A DNA stretch of 64,000 bases, taken from the NCBI RefSeq assembly GCF_024298845.1, contig NZ_CP101156.1, forward strand, positions 2,666,001 through 2,730,000, written 5' to 3'. The translations under genes and the position numbers were made by a program. Origin of the DNA: Natronosalvus amylolyticus (GTDB taxonomy: Archaea > Halobacteriota > Halobacteria > Halobacteriales > Natrialbaceae). Shown piece by piece: positions 8,990-16,303 of the stretch; positions within the stretch are counted from its first letter, which is position 1; each line of letters begins with the position of its first letter. The notes beneath the pieces were generated by a model. It was not told the origin of the DNA, made no database searches, and worked only from the letters and a program-made list of their open reading frames with translations.

Positions 8990-9001
8990 GACGAAAAAAG
9001 C
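8990..9001 (-). terminator. T6 terminator after ftsY
   Basis: Minus-strand TTTTTT (A at 8994-8999), 25-30 nt after the ftsY stop, before the DUF393 gene. Confidence 0.5.
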
Positions 9002-9024
9002 TCTCTGTCAGTCGCCCAGAACCG

Positions 9025-10290
9025 TTACTCGTCCTCGAGCAATCGATCGACCATCGCCTCGGGATCGAATCGCTCGAGGTCGTCGTAGCCCTGGCCGACG
9101 CCGAGGAACAGGATCGGTTTGCCGGTGACGTGGGCGACCGAGATGGCCGCACCGCCGTTCGAATCCGCATCGGCTTTCGTCAGGATTGCGCCGTCGATTT
9201 CGGCGGCCTCGTTGAACTCGCGGGCGCGGTTGACGGCGTCCTGGCCGGCGACGGCTTCGTCGACGAACAGGGTCATGTCGGGGTCGACCACGCGACCGAT
9301 CTTCTCGAGTTGGTCCATCAACCCCTCGTTCGTGTGGAGTCGCCCTGCGGTATCGCCCAGCACGACGTCGATGTCGTTGGCCTCGGCGTACTCGACGGCG
9401 TCGTAGAGGACGGCGGCGGGATCGCCACCCTGTTCGTGTGCGATGAGTTTCGTGTCCCGCGAACGGGCGTGCTCGGCGATCTGCTCGTTCGCCCCCGCGC
9501 GGTAGGTGTCGCCGTTGGCCATCACGGTCGAGTAGCCACGGTCCTCGAAGTACTTGTCCAGTTTGGCGATAGAAGTCGTTTTGCCGACGCCGTTGACGCC
9601 GGTAAAGACGATGACGAGCGGCTTGTCCTCGATCGCGACGCGCTCGTCGAAGTCGAACTGACCGACGCTGATGACGTCGTAGATCGCCTCTTTGAGCGCT
9701 TCTTCGACGACCGCACCCGTCGAGGTGGTGAACGTCCGCGTCTCTCCGATCAGTTCGTCGCGAATGTTATCGAGGATCGTCTCCGCGACCTCCATCTCGA
9801 CGTCACTCGAGAGCAAGGCCAACTCGAGTTCGTGAAGCGGCCCCTCGAGGTCGTCTTCTTCGATGACGAACTTTCCGCGGACGAGTGATTTCGCCTTTCG
9901 ACCGAATCCGACGCCGTTATCGTCACTTTCGGCGTCGTCGCTTCCCTCGCTTTTAGCTTCGTTCGTTGGCTCACTTTTGACGTCTTCGGCTTCGGACGCT
10001 CCAGCGTCAACTGCTTGATCTCCTTCGCGTCCGTCCGCGTCTGCACTGTCGCCCTCGCGGTCGGTTTCCGGGATCGACGCATCCTCGAGTGCGTCGCCAG
10101 TCGGCGCGGTGGCTTCGGCGTCGCTCGGTTCACCCGCAGCGGGTGCTGTGTCGGCTTCCGCAACGTCGGCTTCGTCGGCGTCGACCGGCGCTTCGAGTTC
10201 GTCCTCTTCGACGTCCTCGACGTTCGCTTCGGCGGCTGCTTCGGCGTCACTGCGGAAGCTCCCGAGTTTCTTCTTCAGGTTGTCGAACAT
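9025..10290 (-). CDS. ftsY: Signal recognition particle receptor FtsY
   Basis: A 421-residue SRP GTPase that docks SRP-ribosome complexes at the membrane. Residues 1 to about 130 form a very acidic, Ala/Glu/Asp-rich A domain. The NG domain follows: G1 GVNGVGKTTSIAKL, the insertion-box region TVMANGDTYRAGANEQI, G3 DTAGRLHTNEG, G4 TKADADSNGG and the C-terminal helix GYDDLERFDPEAMVDRLL. It is downstream of pfdA with a 10-bp gap, the conserved haloarchaeal pairing. SRP54, often nearby in relatives, is not in the window. Confidence 0.96.
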   Translation of the reverse strand: MFDNLKKKLGSFRSDAEAAAEANVEDVEEDELEAPVDADEADVAEADTAPAAGEPSDAEATAPTGDALEDASIPETDREGDSADADGREGDQAVDAGASEAEDVKSEPTNEAKSEGSDDAESDDNGVGFGRKAKSLVRGKFVIEEDDLEGPLHELELALLSSDVEMEVAETILDNIRDELIGETRTFTTSTGAVVEEALKEAIYDVISVGQFDFDERVAIEDKPLVIVFTGVNGVGKTTSIAKLDKYFEDRGYSTVMANGDTYRAGANEQIAEHARSRDTKLIAHEQGGDPAAVLYDAVEYAEANDIDVVLGDTAGRLHTNEGLMDQLEKIGRVVDPDMTLFVDEAVAGQDAVNRAREFNEAAEIDGAILTKADADSNGGAAISVAHVTGKPILFLGVGQGYDDLERFDPEAMVDRLLEDE

Positions 10291-10300
10291 GGCCGGTCAG

Positions 10301-10759
10301 TTACTCGTCGGGTTCTTGCTGGCCCTGTCCCATCTGCTGCATCTGCTGTTGCATGGCCTGCTGTTGGATCTGCTGGGCCTGCTGTTCGAGCTGCGCGCTC
10401 TCGTTTTCGAGTTCGTCGATGTCGCCCTCGAGCTCCTCGATTCGATCATCGAGTCGATCTTTCTTGTTCTCGAGGGTGTCGATGGCTCCCTCCTGGTCGC
10501 GCTCGAGGGCGTAGTCGGCACCGAGCTCGACGATGATCTCGTCGATGTCTTCGATGGTTGCGCGGACGTACGCGCCACCGCCAAGTGGGACCTGGACGGT
10601 CGAACCGCTCTCGAGTTGGTCGATGGCGTCGGTCGCCTCGTCGACGGCGTCCTGTTCGTCGCGGACGGCCTCGACGTCTTCTTTCAGCACGTCGATCTGC
10701 TCGTCGATCTCCTGAAGCTGCTGGGAGAGCTCTTGCAACTGCTGTTGGCTGGCTCCCAT
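10301..10759 (-). CDS. pfdA: Prefoldin subunit alpha
   Basis: A 152-residue chaperone subunit that forms a hexamer with beta subunits and hands unfolded proteins to the thermosome. An N-terminal coiled coil (LQELSQQLQEIDEQIDVLKE) leads to the beta-hairpin VQVPLGGGAYVRATIEDIDE. A second coil follows, and a Gln/Met-rich tail (QQQAMQQQMQQMGQGQQ). Its ATG overlaps the stop codon of a 23-codon upstream ORF (TAATG), which would permit translational coupling. It is 10 bp upstream of ftsY. Confidence 0.95.
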   Translation of the reverse strand: MGASQQQLQELSQQLQEIDEQIDVLKEDVEAVRDEQDAVDEATDAIDQLESGSTVQVPLGGGAYVRATIEDIDEIIVELGADYALERDQEGAIDTLENKKDRLDDRIEELEGDIDELENESAQLEQQAQQIQQQAMQQQMQQMGQGQQEPDE

Positions 10760-10830
10760 TAGTAAGCCACCTCGGTTGCGGCGACGGCCGTTTTCGCTCG
10801 AGTCACGTCACGGGTACTGGTTGATTGCAT
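10759..10830 (-). CDS. Possible 23-codon leader ORF before pfdA
   Basis: From an ATG at 10830 the minus strand encodes a 23-residue peptide, MQSTSTRDVTRAKTAVAATE plus three residues. Its TAA shares a base with the pfdA ATG. In other haloarchaea the gene before pfdA is often ribosomal protein L18Ae (LX); this peptide does not resemble LX. It could be a leader peptide, a remnant, or chance. Confidence 0.25.
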   Translation of the reverse strand: MQSTSTRDVTRAKTAVAATEVAY

Positions 10831-11010
10831 ACCCAAGGGTCCGGCAGGCAGTCGGAAGAATGTTCCCTTCTGTGGCCCACACGCTTCTCGAGTGGGGCTA
10901 CCAGGCGGGGCGTCGGAGAAACACTGTGAACGTGATTTCGAGTGGCGTGGCACGTACAGTGTGAGACCCAAGAATCGACCGACGATTCGGACTCCGGTGT
11001 TCCCGAAATC

Positions 11011-11019
11011 TATATTTAT
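11011..11019 (+). promoter_or_regulatory. TATA-like box of the Usp gene
   Basis: TATATTTAT about 30-37 nt before the ATG at 11048 in a locally AT-rich stretch. It implies a transcript with a very short or no leader. Confidence 0.6.
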
Positions 11020-11047
11020 CGAGCTGCTGACTTGCTACATGATACCG

Positions 11048-11494
11048 ATGTACAACCGTATACTCGTTCCGACGGATGGGAGTCAACCGGCAACGGCTGC
11101 GATCGAGGAGGGCGTTACGCTGGCGGCGCAAAACGACGCGGAGCTACACGCGCTGTACGTCGTCGAACCGATTCCGCTCGGCGGGTTTTCCGCAGGCCCA
11201 GGTCCCGCTTCTGCGGAATGGGATGGCGTCGTCGACAAACAACGGGCCGAGGGTGAGGCGGCAACCGCTGCGGTCGCCCAACGCGGCCAGGAACAGGATG
11301 TCGACGTGGTGGAGGCAATCGAACACGGGAAGCCAAATCAGGAAATCCTCGAGTACGCTGCGGATCACGATATCGACGCCATCGTCATGGGGACCCACGG
11401 TCGGTCTGGAGCTGACCGCCTCGTCGTCGGCAGCGTGACGGAGAAAGTCGTCCGAAAGAGCGATGTACCGGTTCTCACCGTCCGAATGAGTTGA
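11048..11494 (+). CDS. UspA-family universal stress protein
   Basis: A 148-residue single Usp domain. It begins MYNRILVPTDGSQPA, the first strand and loop. The ATP-binding loop GTHGRSGADRLVVGSVTEKV (G-2x-G-9x-GS) lies near the C-terminus, so it is of the nucleotide-binding type. An upstream in-frame ATG at 11039 would add three residues; 11048 is favoured by the conserved start and TATA spacing. Probably monocistronic. Function is general stress response by family; no specific condition can be read from the DNA. Confidence 0.9.
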   Translation: MYNRILVPTDGSQPATAAIEEGVTLAAQNDAELHALYVVEPIPLGGFSAGPGPASAEWDGVVDKQRAEGEAATAAVAQRGQEQDVDVVEAIEHGKPNQEILEYAADHDIDAIVMGTHGRSGADRLVVGSVTEKVVRKSDVPVLTVRMS

Positions 11495-11601
11495 TAACTG
11501 ACTGCAACGATTTCTCCCAGTACCTTCCCAACCGTCGGCCCCTGCGTGAAAGCGGCCACCCGAAATCGATTTATTTCAACCGCTCGGGCTTGCAATACCT
11601 C

Positions 11602-12576
11602 TCAGGCGTACGTCGGCGTCTCGACGGCCGTTTCGACATCGAGTTCGGCCGCAACCTCCTCGAGCAGCGTCCCTTTGACCTCCGAAACGCGCCACCCGAT
11701 TTCGGCGATCAGTGGTGGCTCGAACGCCGTACGGACCTGCTCGAGGTGTGCCTGTTCGGTCTCGATCCGTTCACGGAGATATCGTGCGCCACGCCCGTTC
11801 TCATCGGGATCTGGGGACGGGGTGAGCTTGTTCACGACGAGTCCGCGGACGCTGAGGTTTTTGTCCTGGAGGTCGGCGATCGAGCGTTCGGTCTCGTTGA
11901 GCGATAGTTCGTCCGGATTCAACACGAGAAAGAACGCGGCGTCCTCTCGCAACGCCTTGCCAGCAAACTCGAAGAACTCCTTTCGGTTCTGGAGGCGCGC
12001 AAGAACGGGATCGCCTTCCATGATCCGTCGTGGCTCGTTGCTCCCGACTGCGGCTTTTTCGAAGAGGTCGATGCTCTTTCGGCGTTTGTACATGAGTCGG
12101 TCGATCCAGCCCTCGAGCAGTTCCGGCAACCCGAGGAGTCGAAGCGTACTCCCCGAGGGTGCGGTATCGAAGACGACCCTGTCGTACGGATCCGAATTTC
12201 GTATCACGTCGACGAACCGATCGAACAACGCTGATTCGTACGCTCCAGGGGTACCGTGGGCCATCTCGAGCTGGCGATTGATCTCGTTGACCATCGCCGC
12301 CGACACCTGTTCGGAGAGGTCCTGGCGAATCTCATCCAAGTGGCGGATGACTTCCTCCTCGGGATCGAGTTGCATCGCGTCGAGACCGTCGACGCCTTCG
12401 ACCGGCGTCGGGGAGTCGTCGAACGTCTGGTCGAACACGTCGGTGACGGAGTGGGCCGGATCCGTCGAGACGACCAGCGTCCGAACTCCCTCGCGGGCAC
12501 AGCGCACGGCGTACGCACAGGAGACGGTCGTCTTGCCGACACCACCCTTGCCGCCGAAGAACACGAATGGCTCCAT
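11602..12576 (-). CDS. ArsA/GET3-type P-loop ATPase
   Basis: A 324-residue SIMIBI ATPase. It has the deviant P-loop FFGGKGGVGKTTVSCAYAVR at residues 5-24, switch I VVSTDPAHSVTDVFDQTFDD, switch II FDTAPSGSTLRLLGLPELL, and the ArsA-type central region. One ATPase domain is present, unlike the duplicated bacterial ArsA. Archaeal single-domain members resemble Get3, which targets tail-anchored membrane proteins; no arsenite efflux or ArsR gene is nearby, so arsenic resistance is not supported. ATG 12576 is one base after the stop of the upstream 98-residue gene, indicating an operon. Confidence 0.87.
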   Translation of the reverse strand: MEPFVFFGGKGGVGKTTVSCAYAVRCAREGVRTLVVSTDPAHSVTDVFDQTFDDSPTPVEGVDGLDAMQLDPEEEVIRHLDEIRQDLSEQVSAAMVNEINRQLEMAHGTPGAYESALFDRFVDVIRNSDPYDRVVFDTAPSGSTLRLLGLPELLEGWIDRLMYKRRKSIDLFEKAAVGSNEPRRIMEGDPVLARLQNRKEFFEFAGKALREDAAFFLVLNPDELSLNETERSIADLQDKNLSVRGLVVNKLTPSPDPDENGRGARYLRERIETEQAHLEQVRTAFEPPLIAEIGWRVSEVKGTLLEEVAAELDVETAVETPTYA

Positions 12577-12577
12577 G

Positions 12578-12874
12578 TCAGAAGTGATACTGTTGTCCCT
12601 TCCGTTCGATGAGTGAGCCGCGATCCCACAGTCGCCGCTCCCAGGCTTCGAACTCGGCCTCGAGGTAGGGCAACAGTTCGGAAGTATAGTACGAGACCGG
12701 TGAGGGAATGCCAAACGCGTCAGGGAAACACGCGAGCAAGAACGCGTCTTCGGTGTCCTCCGCTTCCTTCTCGATCTTCTCGTAGGCCGGGTGTGTGATC
12801 ATCCCGTGGTACAGTCCACGGAGCCACTCGTCCAGCGTTTGCCGGAAACGCTCGATCCGTTCTGCCAGGTCCAT
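12578..12874 (-). CDS. Conserved-looking 98-residue protein coupled to the ArsA-type ATPase
   Basis: A 98-residue acidic, mostly helical protein: MDLAERIERFRQTLDEWLRG at the N-terminus, an aromatic middle (FGIPSPVSYYTSELLPYLEA) and a charged C-terminus (WERRLWDRGSLIERKGQQYH). Its stop is separated from the ArsA-type ATG by one base, so the two are almost certainly co-translated. I do not recognise the family. It is divergent from the CobW gene across 75 bp, a shared regulatory interval. A role as partner or substrate adaptor of the ATPase is inferred only from position. Confidence 0.75.
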   Translation of the reverse strand: MDLAERIERFRQTLDEWLRGLYHGMITHPAYEKIEKEAEDTEDAFLLACFPDAFGIPSPVSYYTSELLPYLEAEFEAWERRLWDRGSLIERKGQQYHF

Positions 12875-12949
12875 ATCAGACCCACCATCTCTGTGAGGTA
12901 AAAACTGTCGAGGGGGTCCTTTCAAGGGACTTCGACACCAGTTTCTGGC

Positions 12950-14161
12950 ATGGACGATCACATTCCGGTCACGATTCTTTCTGGGAGTCTGGGGGCCGGC
13001 AAGACGACGCTACTCAATCATCTGCTGTCGAACGCCGAGGACCGAACGCTAGCGGTTCTGGTCAACGATATGGGTGCGGTAAACGTCGACGCCGAACTGG
13101 TCGCCGAGGGCTCCGAACTGGAACTTGACGACGGTGTTGCGGAGCTCTCGAACGGCTGTATCTGCTGTGAGTTACAGGATGACCTCGAGACGGCGGTGGT
13201 ACGTCTGGCGCAGGATCGATCCTTCGATCACCTGGTCGTGGAATCGTCAGGCATCTCCGAACCCGCGCCCGTCGCGCGACTGTTCACGACCGAGTCTCGC
13301 GTCGCCGCCCGCTATACGGTCGACACGCTGGTTACGGTCGTCGATACGCCCGCCTTTCTCGATTCGTTTGCCGGTGAGGCGGTCCCAGAGCGCCGTGGGC
13401 AAGAAGATGACCGGCCGTTGTCTGACCTGCTGGTCGAGCAGATCGAGGTTTCGAACGTCGTGCTCCTGAACAAAGTCGATCTGTGTAGCGAAAGCGAGCT
13501 AACGGAAGCCACCGAACTCGTCCGCGCCCTCCAACCGGACGCCGAGACGATTCCCACGGAGTTCGCCGCAGTCGATCCCGACCGTCTTCTCGAAAGGGGG
13601 CTGTTCGAAGCTGATCGGGTGGCCGATCTTCCGGGGTGGAAACGGGCGCTAGATGTCGCCGAAGATGGACACAGTCACGAGGATCACCACCACGAACACT
13701 TCCATCCCGACGAGGTCTACAACGTCTCCTCGTTCGTCTATCGCCGTCGGCGGCCGTTCCACCCCCAGCGCATCGCCGCATTCCTCCGCTCTCTCCCGGC
13801 GGAGGTCGTTCGCTCGAAAGGAACCGCGTGGCTCGCCGACAACGAGATGCGGGTCGCGATCGCGCAGGCCGGTCCATCGATCAGAGCCACCGCACAGGGA
13901 CCGTGGATCGCGAGCCTTCCCGAGATCGAGCGCGACATGTATCGATCGAATCGCCCCGACCTCGAGTGGCACGACGACCACGGTGATCGACGAACCGAAC
14001 TCGTGTTCATCGGGACCGACTACGACGAGGCGGCGATACGAGACGCGCTCGAGGAGGCGCTCGTCACCGACGACGAGTGGAACACAGATGGGACAACCCG
14101 TTCAACAGACGGTCCGTTCCCGTCCGAACAGGGTGAGGAGACCGTTATTCGATCACCGTGA
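12950..14161 (+). CDS. CobW/COG0523 family GTP-dependent metallochaperone
   Basis: A 403-residue G3E GTPase. Walker A is GSLGAGKTTLLNHLL at about residues 12-26. The metal-binding CxCC-type motif is NGCICCELQDDL at about 68-79. Walker B/switch is HLVVESSGISEPAPV and the G4-type motif is LLNKVDL. A His/Asp/Glu-rich loop, GHSHEDHHHEHFHPDE at about 242-257, is a likely zinc buffer. A CobW_C domain from about 263 (VYNVSSFVYRRRRPFHPQRI) follows. The family delivers metals, often zinc, to client enzymes; the client here is unknown. It diverges from the 98-residue/ArsA operon. Confidence 0.9.
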   Translation: MDDHIPVTILSGSLGAGKTTLLNHLLSNAEDRTLAVLVNDMGAVNVDAELVAEGSELELDDGVAELSNGCICCELQDDLETAVVRLAQDRSFDHLVVESSGISEPAPVARLFTTESRVAARYTVDTLVTVVDTPAFLDSFAGEAVPERRGQEDDRPLSDLLVEQIEVSNVVLLNKVDLCSESELTEATELVRALQPDAETIPTEFAAVDPDRLLERGLFEADRVADLPGWKRALDVAEDGHSHEDHHHEHFHPDEVYNVSSFVYRRRRPFHPQRIAAFLRSLPAEVVRSKGTAWLADNEMRVAIAQAGPSIRATAQGPWIASLPEIERDMYRSNRPDLEWHDDHGDRRTELVFIGTDYDEAAIRDALEEALVTDDEWNTDGTTRSTDGPFPSEQGEETVIRSP

Positions 14162-14327
14162 TCGGACGAGGGCTCGCGCATTCTGGCAAGCGTATTCGTC
14201 CCAACAGCAACACGCGCAACCGCTCTAGCTGGATTGTTCGAATCGCTTTTCCTCGCCACAGCCCGGGCATTCGACGCGATCGACAGGTCATCAATCCGAT
14301 GGCACAACCCTCCGGTCTACCGAGGGC

Positions 14328-14648
14328 TCATCGCAGAAAGGGAAGCGCGAGAACGACACCGAGTGCTGCAAGGACCGCCATCAGATAGAACAGTCGCACG
14401 CCACGGACACTGGCCGGAGCGGAGACATCTGCGGGCCGTGCGGTCCACACCTGCCAGTAGTAGGCGGCGACACTCAAAACGAGAAAGAGGCCAAACGAGA
14501 CGCCGATTGCAATCTCGAGGGCGACGCCCAGTGCCTGGCCGTACAGTGGGCCAAACGATAGCAAGATCATGAACGCCAGTCCAGTAACCACGAGAAATGG
14601 GACGGGGTCGACGGAGCGTCCCTCGCGGTTTCGCGGCTGCAGCCCCAT
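14328..14648 (-). CDS. Small integral membrane protein
   Basis: A 106-residue protein with three predicted membrane helices: about 17-36 (PFLVVTGLAFMILLSFGPLY), 42-62 (ALEIAIGVSFGLFLVLSVAA) and 85-105 (LFYLMAVLAALGVVLALPFL), the last reaching the C-terminus. The ATG at 14648 precedes a short basic, charged leader. No catalytic motif is seen and I do not recognise the family. It diverges from the 74-residue membrane protein starting at 14708, so the 59 bp between them must hold both promoters. Confidence 0.7.
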   Translation of the reverse strand: MGLQPRNREGRSVDPVPFLVVTGLAFMILLSFGPLYGQALGVALEIAIGVSFGLFLVLSVAAYYWQVWTARPADVSAPASVRGVRLFYLMAVLAALGVVLALPFLR

Positions 14649-14707
14649 ACTGGAACGCACAGTCTCGAGCGGCAAAGAGCTAAGTGGTGCTCGAACCGTT
14701 TTCAAAT

Positions 14708-14932
14708 ATGAGCGATTCGGATTACGACGGCAAGGGATTCAGTGAGGGGATCGAGTCCTCTCAGGGGGATCCTCGCGTGCTCCTCGTGATGAACGCGGTG
14801 CTATCGATCCTGTTCGCCTGGACGGTCGTCTGGGGATTGTCCTTTCTGGGCGTGGTCCAGTTTGGGTTCATCAACGTCGCGACGGCGGCGATACTGCTGT
14901 TTACCATCACCTACGTCGTCACGATGACATGA
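14708..14932 (+). CDS. Small two-helix membrane protein
   Basis: A 74-residue protein. A soluble acidic N-terminus, MSDSDYDGKGFSEGIESSQG, is followed by two membrane helices: about 25-45 (LLVMNAVLSILFAWTVVWGL) and 50-72 (QFGFINVATAAILLFTITYV). It looks like a conserved haloarchaeal protein with no assigned function. The start is taken at the ATG before the acidic leader; a GTG slightly upstream (14684) would add eight residues. Confidence 0.7.
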   Translation: MSDSDYDGKGFSEGIESSQGDPRVLLVMNAVLSILFAWTVVWGLSFLGVVQFGFINVATAAILLFTITYVVTMT

Positions 14933-14981
14933 TCGAGATTCCTTAGATTGGCGCGCCGGATGTGACTGGCTCGAGGGGGAT

Positions 14982-15206
14982 CTATTGACGGTGAATAAAT
15001 CGCTGTACTGCGTTGTCGAGGCGACGAGTGACGCCTTCCACCCACGCGGCTGGCGACACCCGGCGGATGGTCTCCTCGTCGATTTCGATCGCTTCGTCAC
15101 CGAAGGGATCCCGCCGAGCGTTTTCTGCGTCGTCGTTGGACTCGACGGCGTCGACCACTGTCGACATGGCGCAGCGCCCGCAGGACTCGGTTTTCTTCCC
15201 TCCCAT
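14982..15206 (-). CDS. Small CxxC protein, function unknown
   Basis: A 74-residue acidic protein. A CGRC pair near the N-terminus (TESCGRCAMSTVVDAVES) could bind metal or form a thiol switch, although a second pair is missing. The C-terminal half is helical and more basic (VEGVTRRLDNAVQRFIHRQ), which would suit an amphipathic helix. It is not recognised. It converges on the two-helix membrane protein gene about 50 bp away. Acidic codon use matches its neighbours, supporting a real gene. Confidence 0.6.
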   Translation of the reverse strand: MGGKKTESCGRCAMSTVVDAVESNDDAENARRDPFGDEAIEIDEETIRRVSPAAWVEGVTRRLDNAVQRFIHRQ

Positions 15207-15419
15207 GGTGCTCTAACACGATACTGCACTTCCAGTGGCTAAAACATACCGGCGGAATTTGCAATCGGCACTATCACAATCTACTGTGGTGGCTCTCATC
15301 GACGCCTATTTGCTATCCCGGTCGGTACGCTGTGGTATGCGTTTCCGAGGCACTGACACGAACCGATATAGGGCAGCGATTTGTCGGACTGGCATCCTTC
15401 GTTCCTCCTACCTCGAGCA

Positions 15420-16034
15420 ATGACCGACAAGGCCCCACGGAAACCCGAGGAGCTGCCCCACGAACTTCGTGAGGCCGTCCCCGAATGGGAAGACGGGTAC
15501 ATCGACCGCGTTGCCCATCGACTCGTCTATAGCTACGACCTCGAGAAGGAGTATCGGGCGGGTGGCTACCGATGGGACCTCTACGGCGAGATGCGTGTGG
15601 TAACCCAGAAGCAGTTTTTCCATCCCGCGTTGAGCTACGCCGACCACGAGGCAGAGGAGTACCTGTTCGCCCGTCGTGAGCCGCGACCGACCGTTGCGGA
15701 CCTCGAACGGCTCGTCGAGTTCGGCCACGACGTCGCCGACGAGCGAATCGTACCGGATGAGGAACACTTCGGCACCGACGTGAGTATCGTCCTCATCGCG
15801 GACGACCTGTCGGCGGCGGTTCGCGAGTACGTCAGTGGGTTTCGTGATCGGACATTACTGAAATTCGGCTACTACGGCCACTACGACGTCAACCTCGTCG
15901 TGGTCGTTCCCGAAGACGAAACGCACGTTGCCAGCGAGGTGGCAGACGTCGCCGAGGCGTTCGTCCTCTGGGAGAACGTGAGCAAACCCGATGAAGGCGT
16001 CCTCTCGCGATTCGCGAAACGATTCTGGCGGTAA
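15420..16034 (+). CDS. Conserved haloarchaeal hypothetical protein
   Basis: A 204-residue soluble acidic protein starting MTDKAPRKPEELPHELREAV. It contains several aromatic-rich blocks (VYSYDLEKEYRAGGYRWDLY, FFHPALSYADHEAEEYLFAR). A strand-rich C-terminal half follows (VSIVLIADDLSAAVREYVSG, YDVNLVVVVPEDETHVASEV) and a basic end, SRFAKRFWR. No signal peptide, membrane helix or catalytic motif is visible. The start at 15420 gives a typical charged N-terminus; the frame extends 13 codons further upstream. I do not recognise a named family. Confidence 0.7.
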   Translation: MTDKAPRKPEELPHELREAVPEWEDGYIDRVAHRLVYSYDLEKEYRAGGYRWDLYGEMRVVTQKQFFHPALSYADHEAEEYLFARREPRPTVADLERLVEFGHDVADERIVPDEEHFGTDVSIVLIADDLSAAVREYVSGFRDRTLLKFGYYGHYDVNLVVVVPEDETHVASEVADVAEAFVLWENVSKPDEGVLSRFAKRFWR

Positions 16035-16085
16035 CTCGAGGTTCGTCCCGGCAACCGACTCGTTCTCTTCACGGCGGAGAGAGTC

Positions 16086-16165
16086 GTACGGTTTACTGTC
16101 GTCTCTTACCGGTGAGTGCCCATACCGGGTCGACAATCACCAGTAAACAGTTACAGTAGACCGTA
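16086..16165. repeat. Inverted repeat in a convergent intergenic region
   Basis: GTACGGTTTACTGT at 16086-16099 and ACAGTAGACCGTA at 16153-16165 are inverted copies (12 of 13 positions pair, the odd one a possible G-U) around a 53-nt interval. The pair lies between two converging genes and could form a stem in either transcript or be a repeated element. Confidence 0.6.
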
Positions 16166-16257
16166 TCAATGGCTGTGCAGATTGGATTCCGTCGACAACG
16201 TGCATCCGTGTTAGTGGCGGGTCACCAACTCGAGAACCGGTGGCTCGACGATGTGTC

Positions 16258-16268
16258 CCGAAAAAAGC
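16258..16268 (-). terminator. T6 terminator after cstA
   Basis: Minus-strand TTTTTT (A at 16261-16266), about 40 nt beyond the cstA stop. Confidence 0.5.
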
Positions 16269-16303
16269 AGCGAGTGTCTGTGTAGTCCGTCGGCAGGCGA
16301 CCG

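Noticed and set aside
12578-14161. Arsenic-resistance operon
   Set aside because: The ATPase is single-domain ArsA/Get3-like, and no ArsR, ArsB/Acr3 or ArsC gene is present nearby.
14207-14290. Minus-strand fragment with CPGCGEEKRFEQSS and a stop, like the end of a small zinc-ribbon protein
   Set aside because: The frame holds only about 20 codons after two stop codons and has no start; the rest of a ribbon is not found. It could be a remnant, but this cannot be shown.
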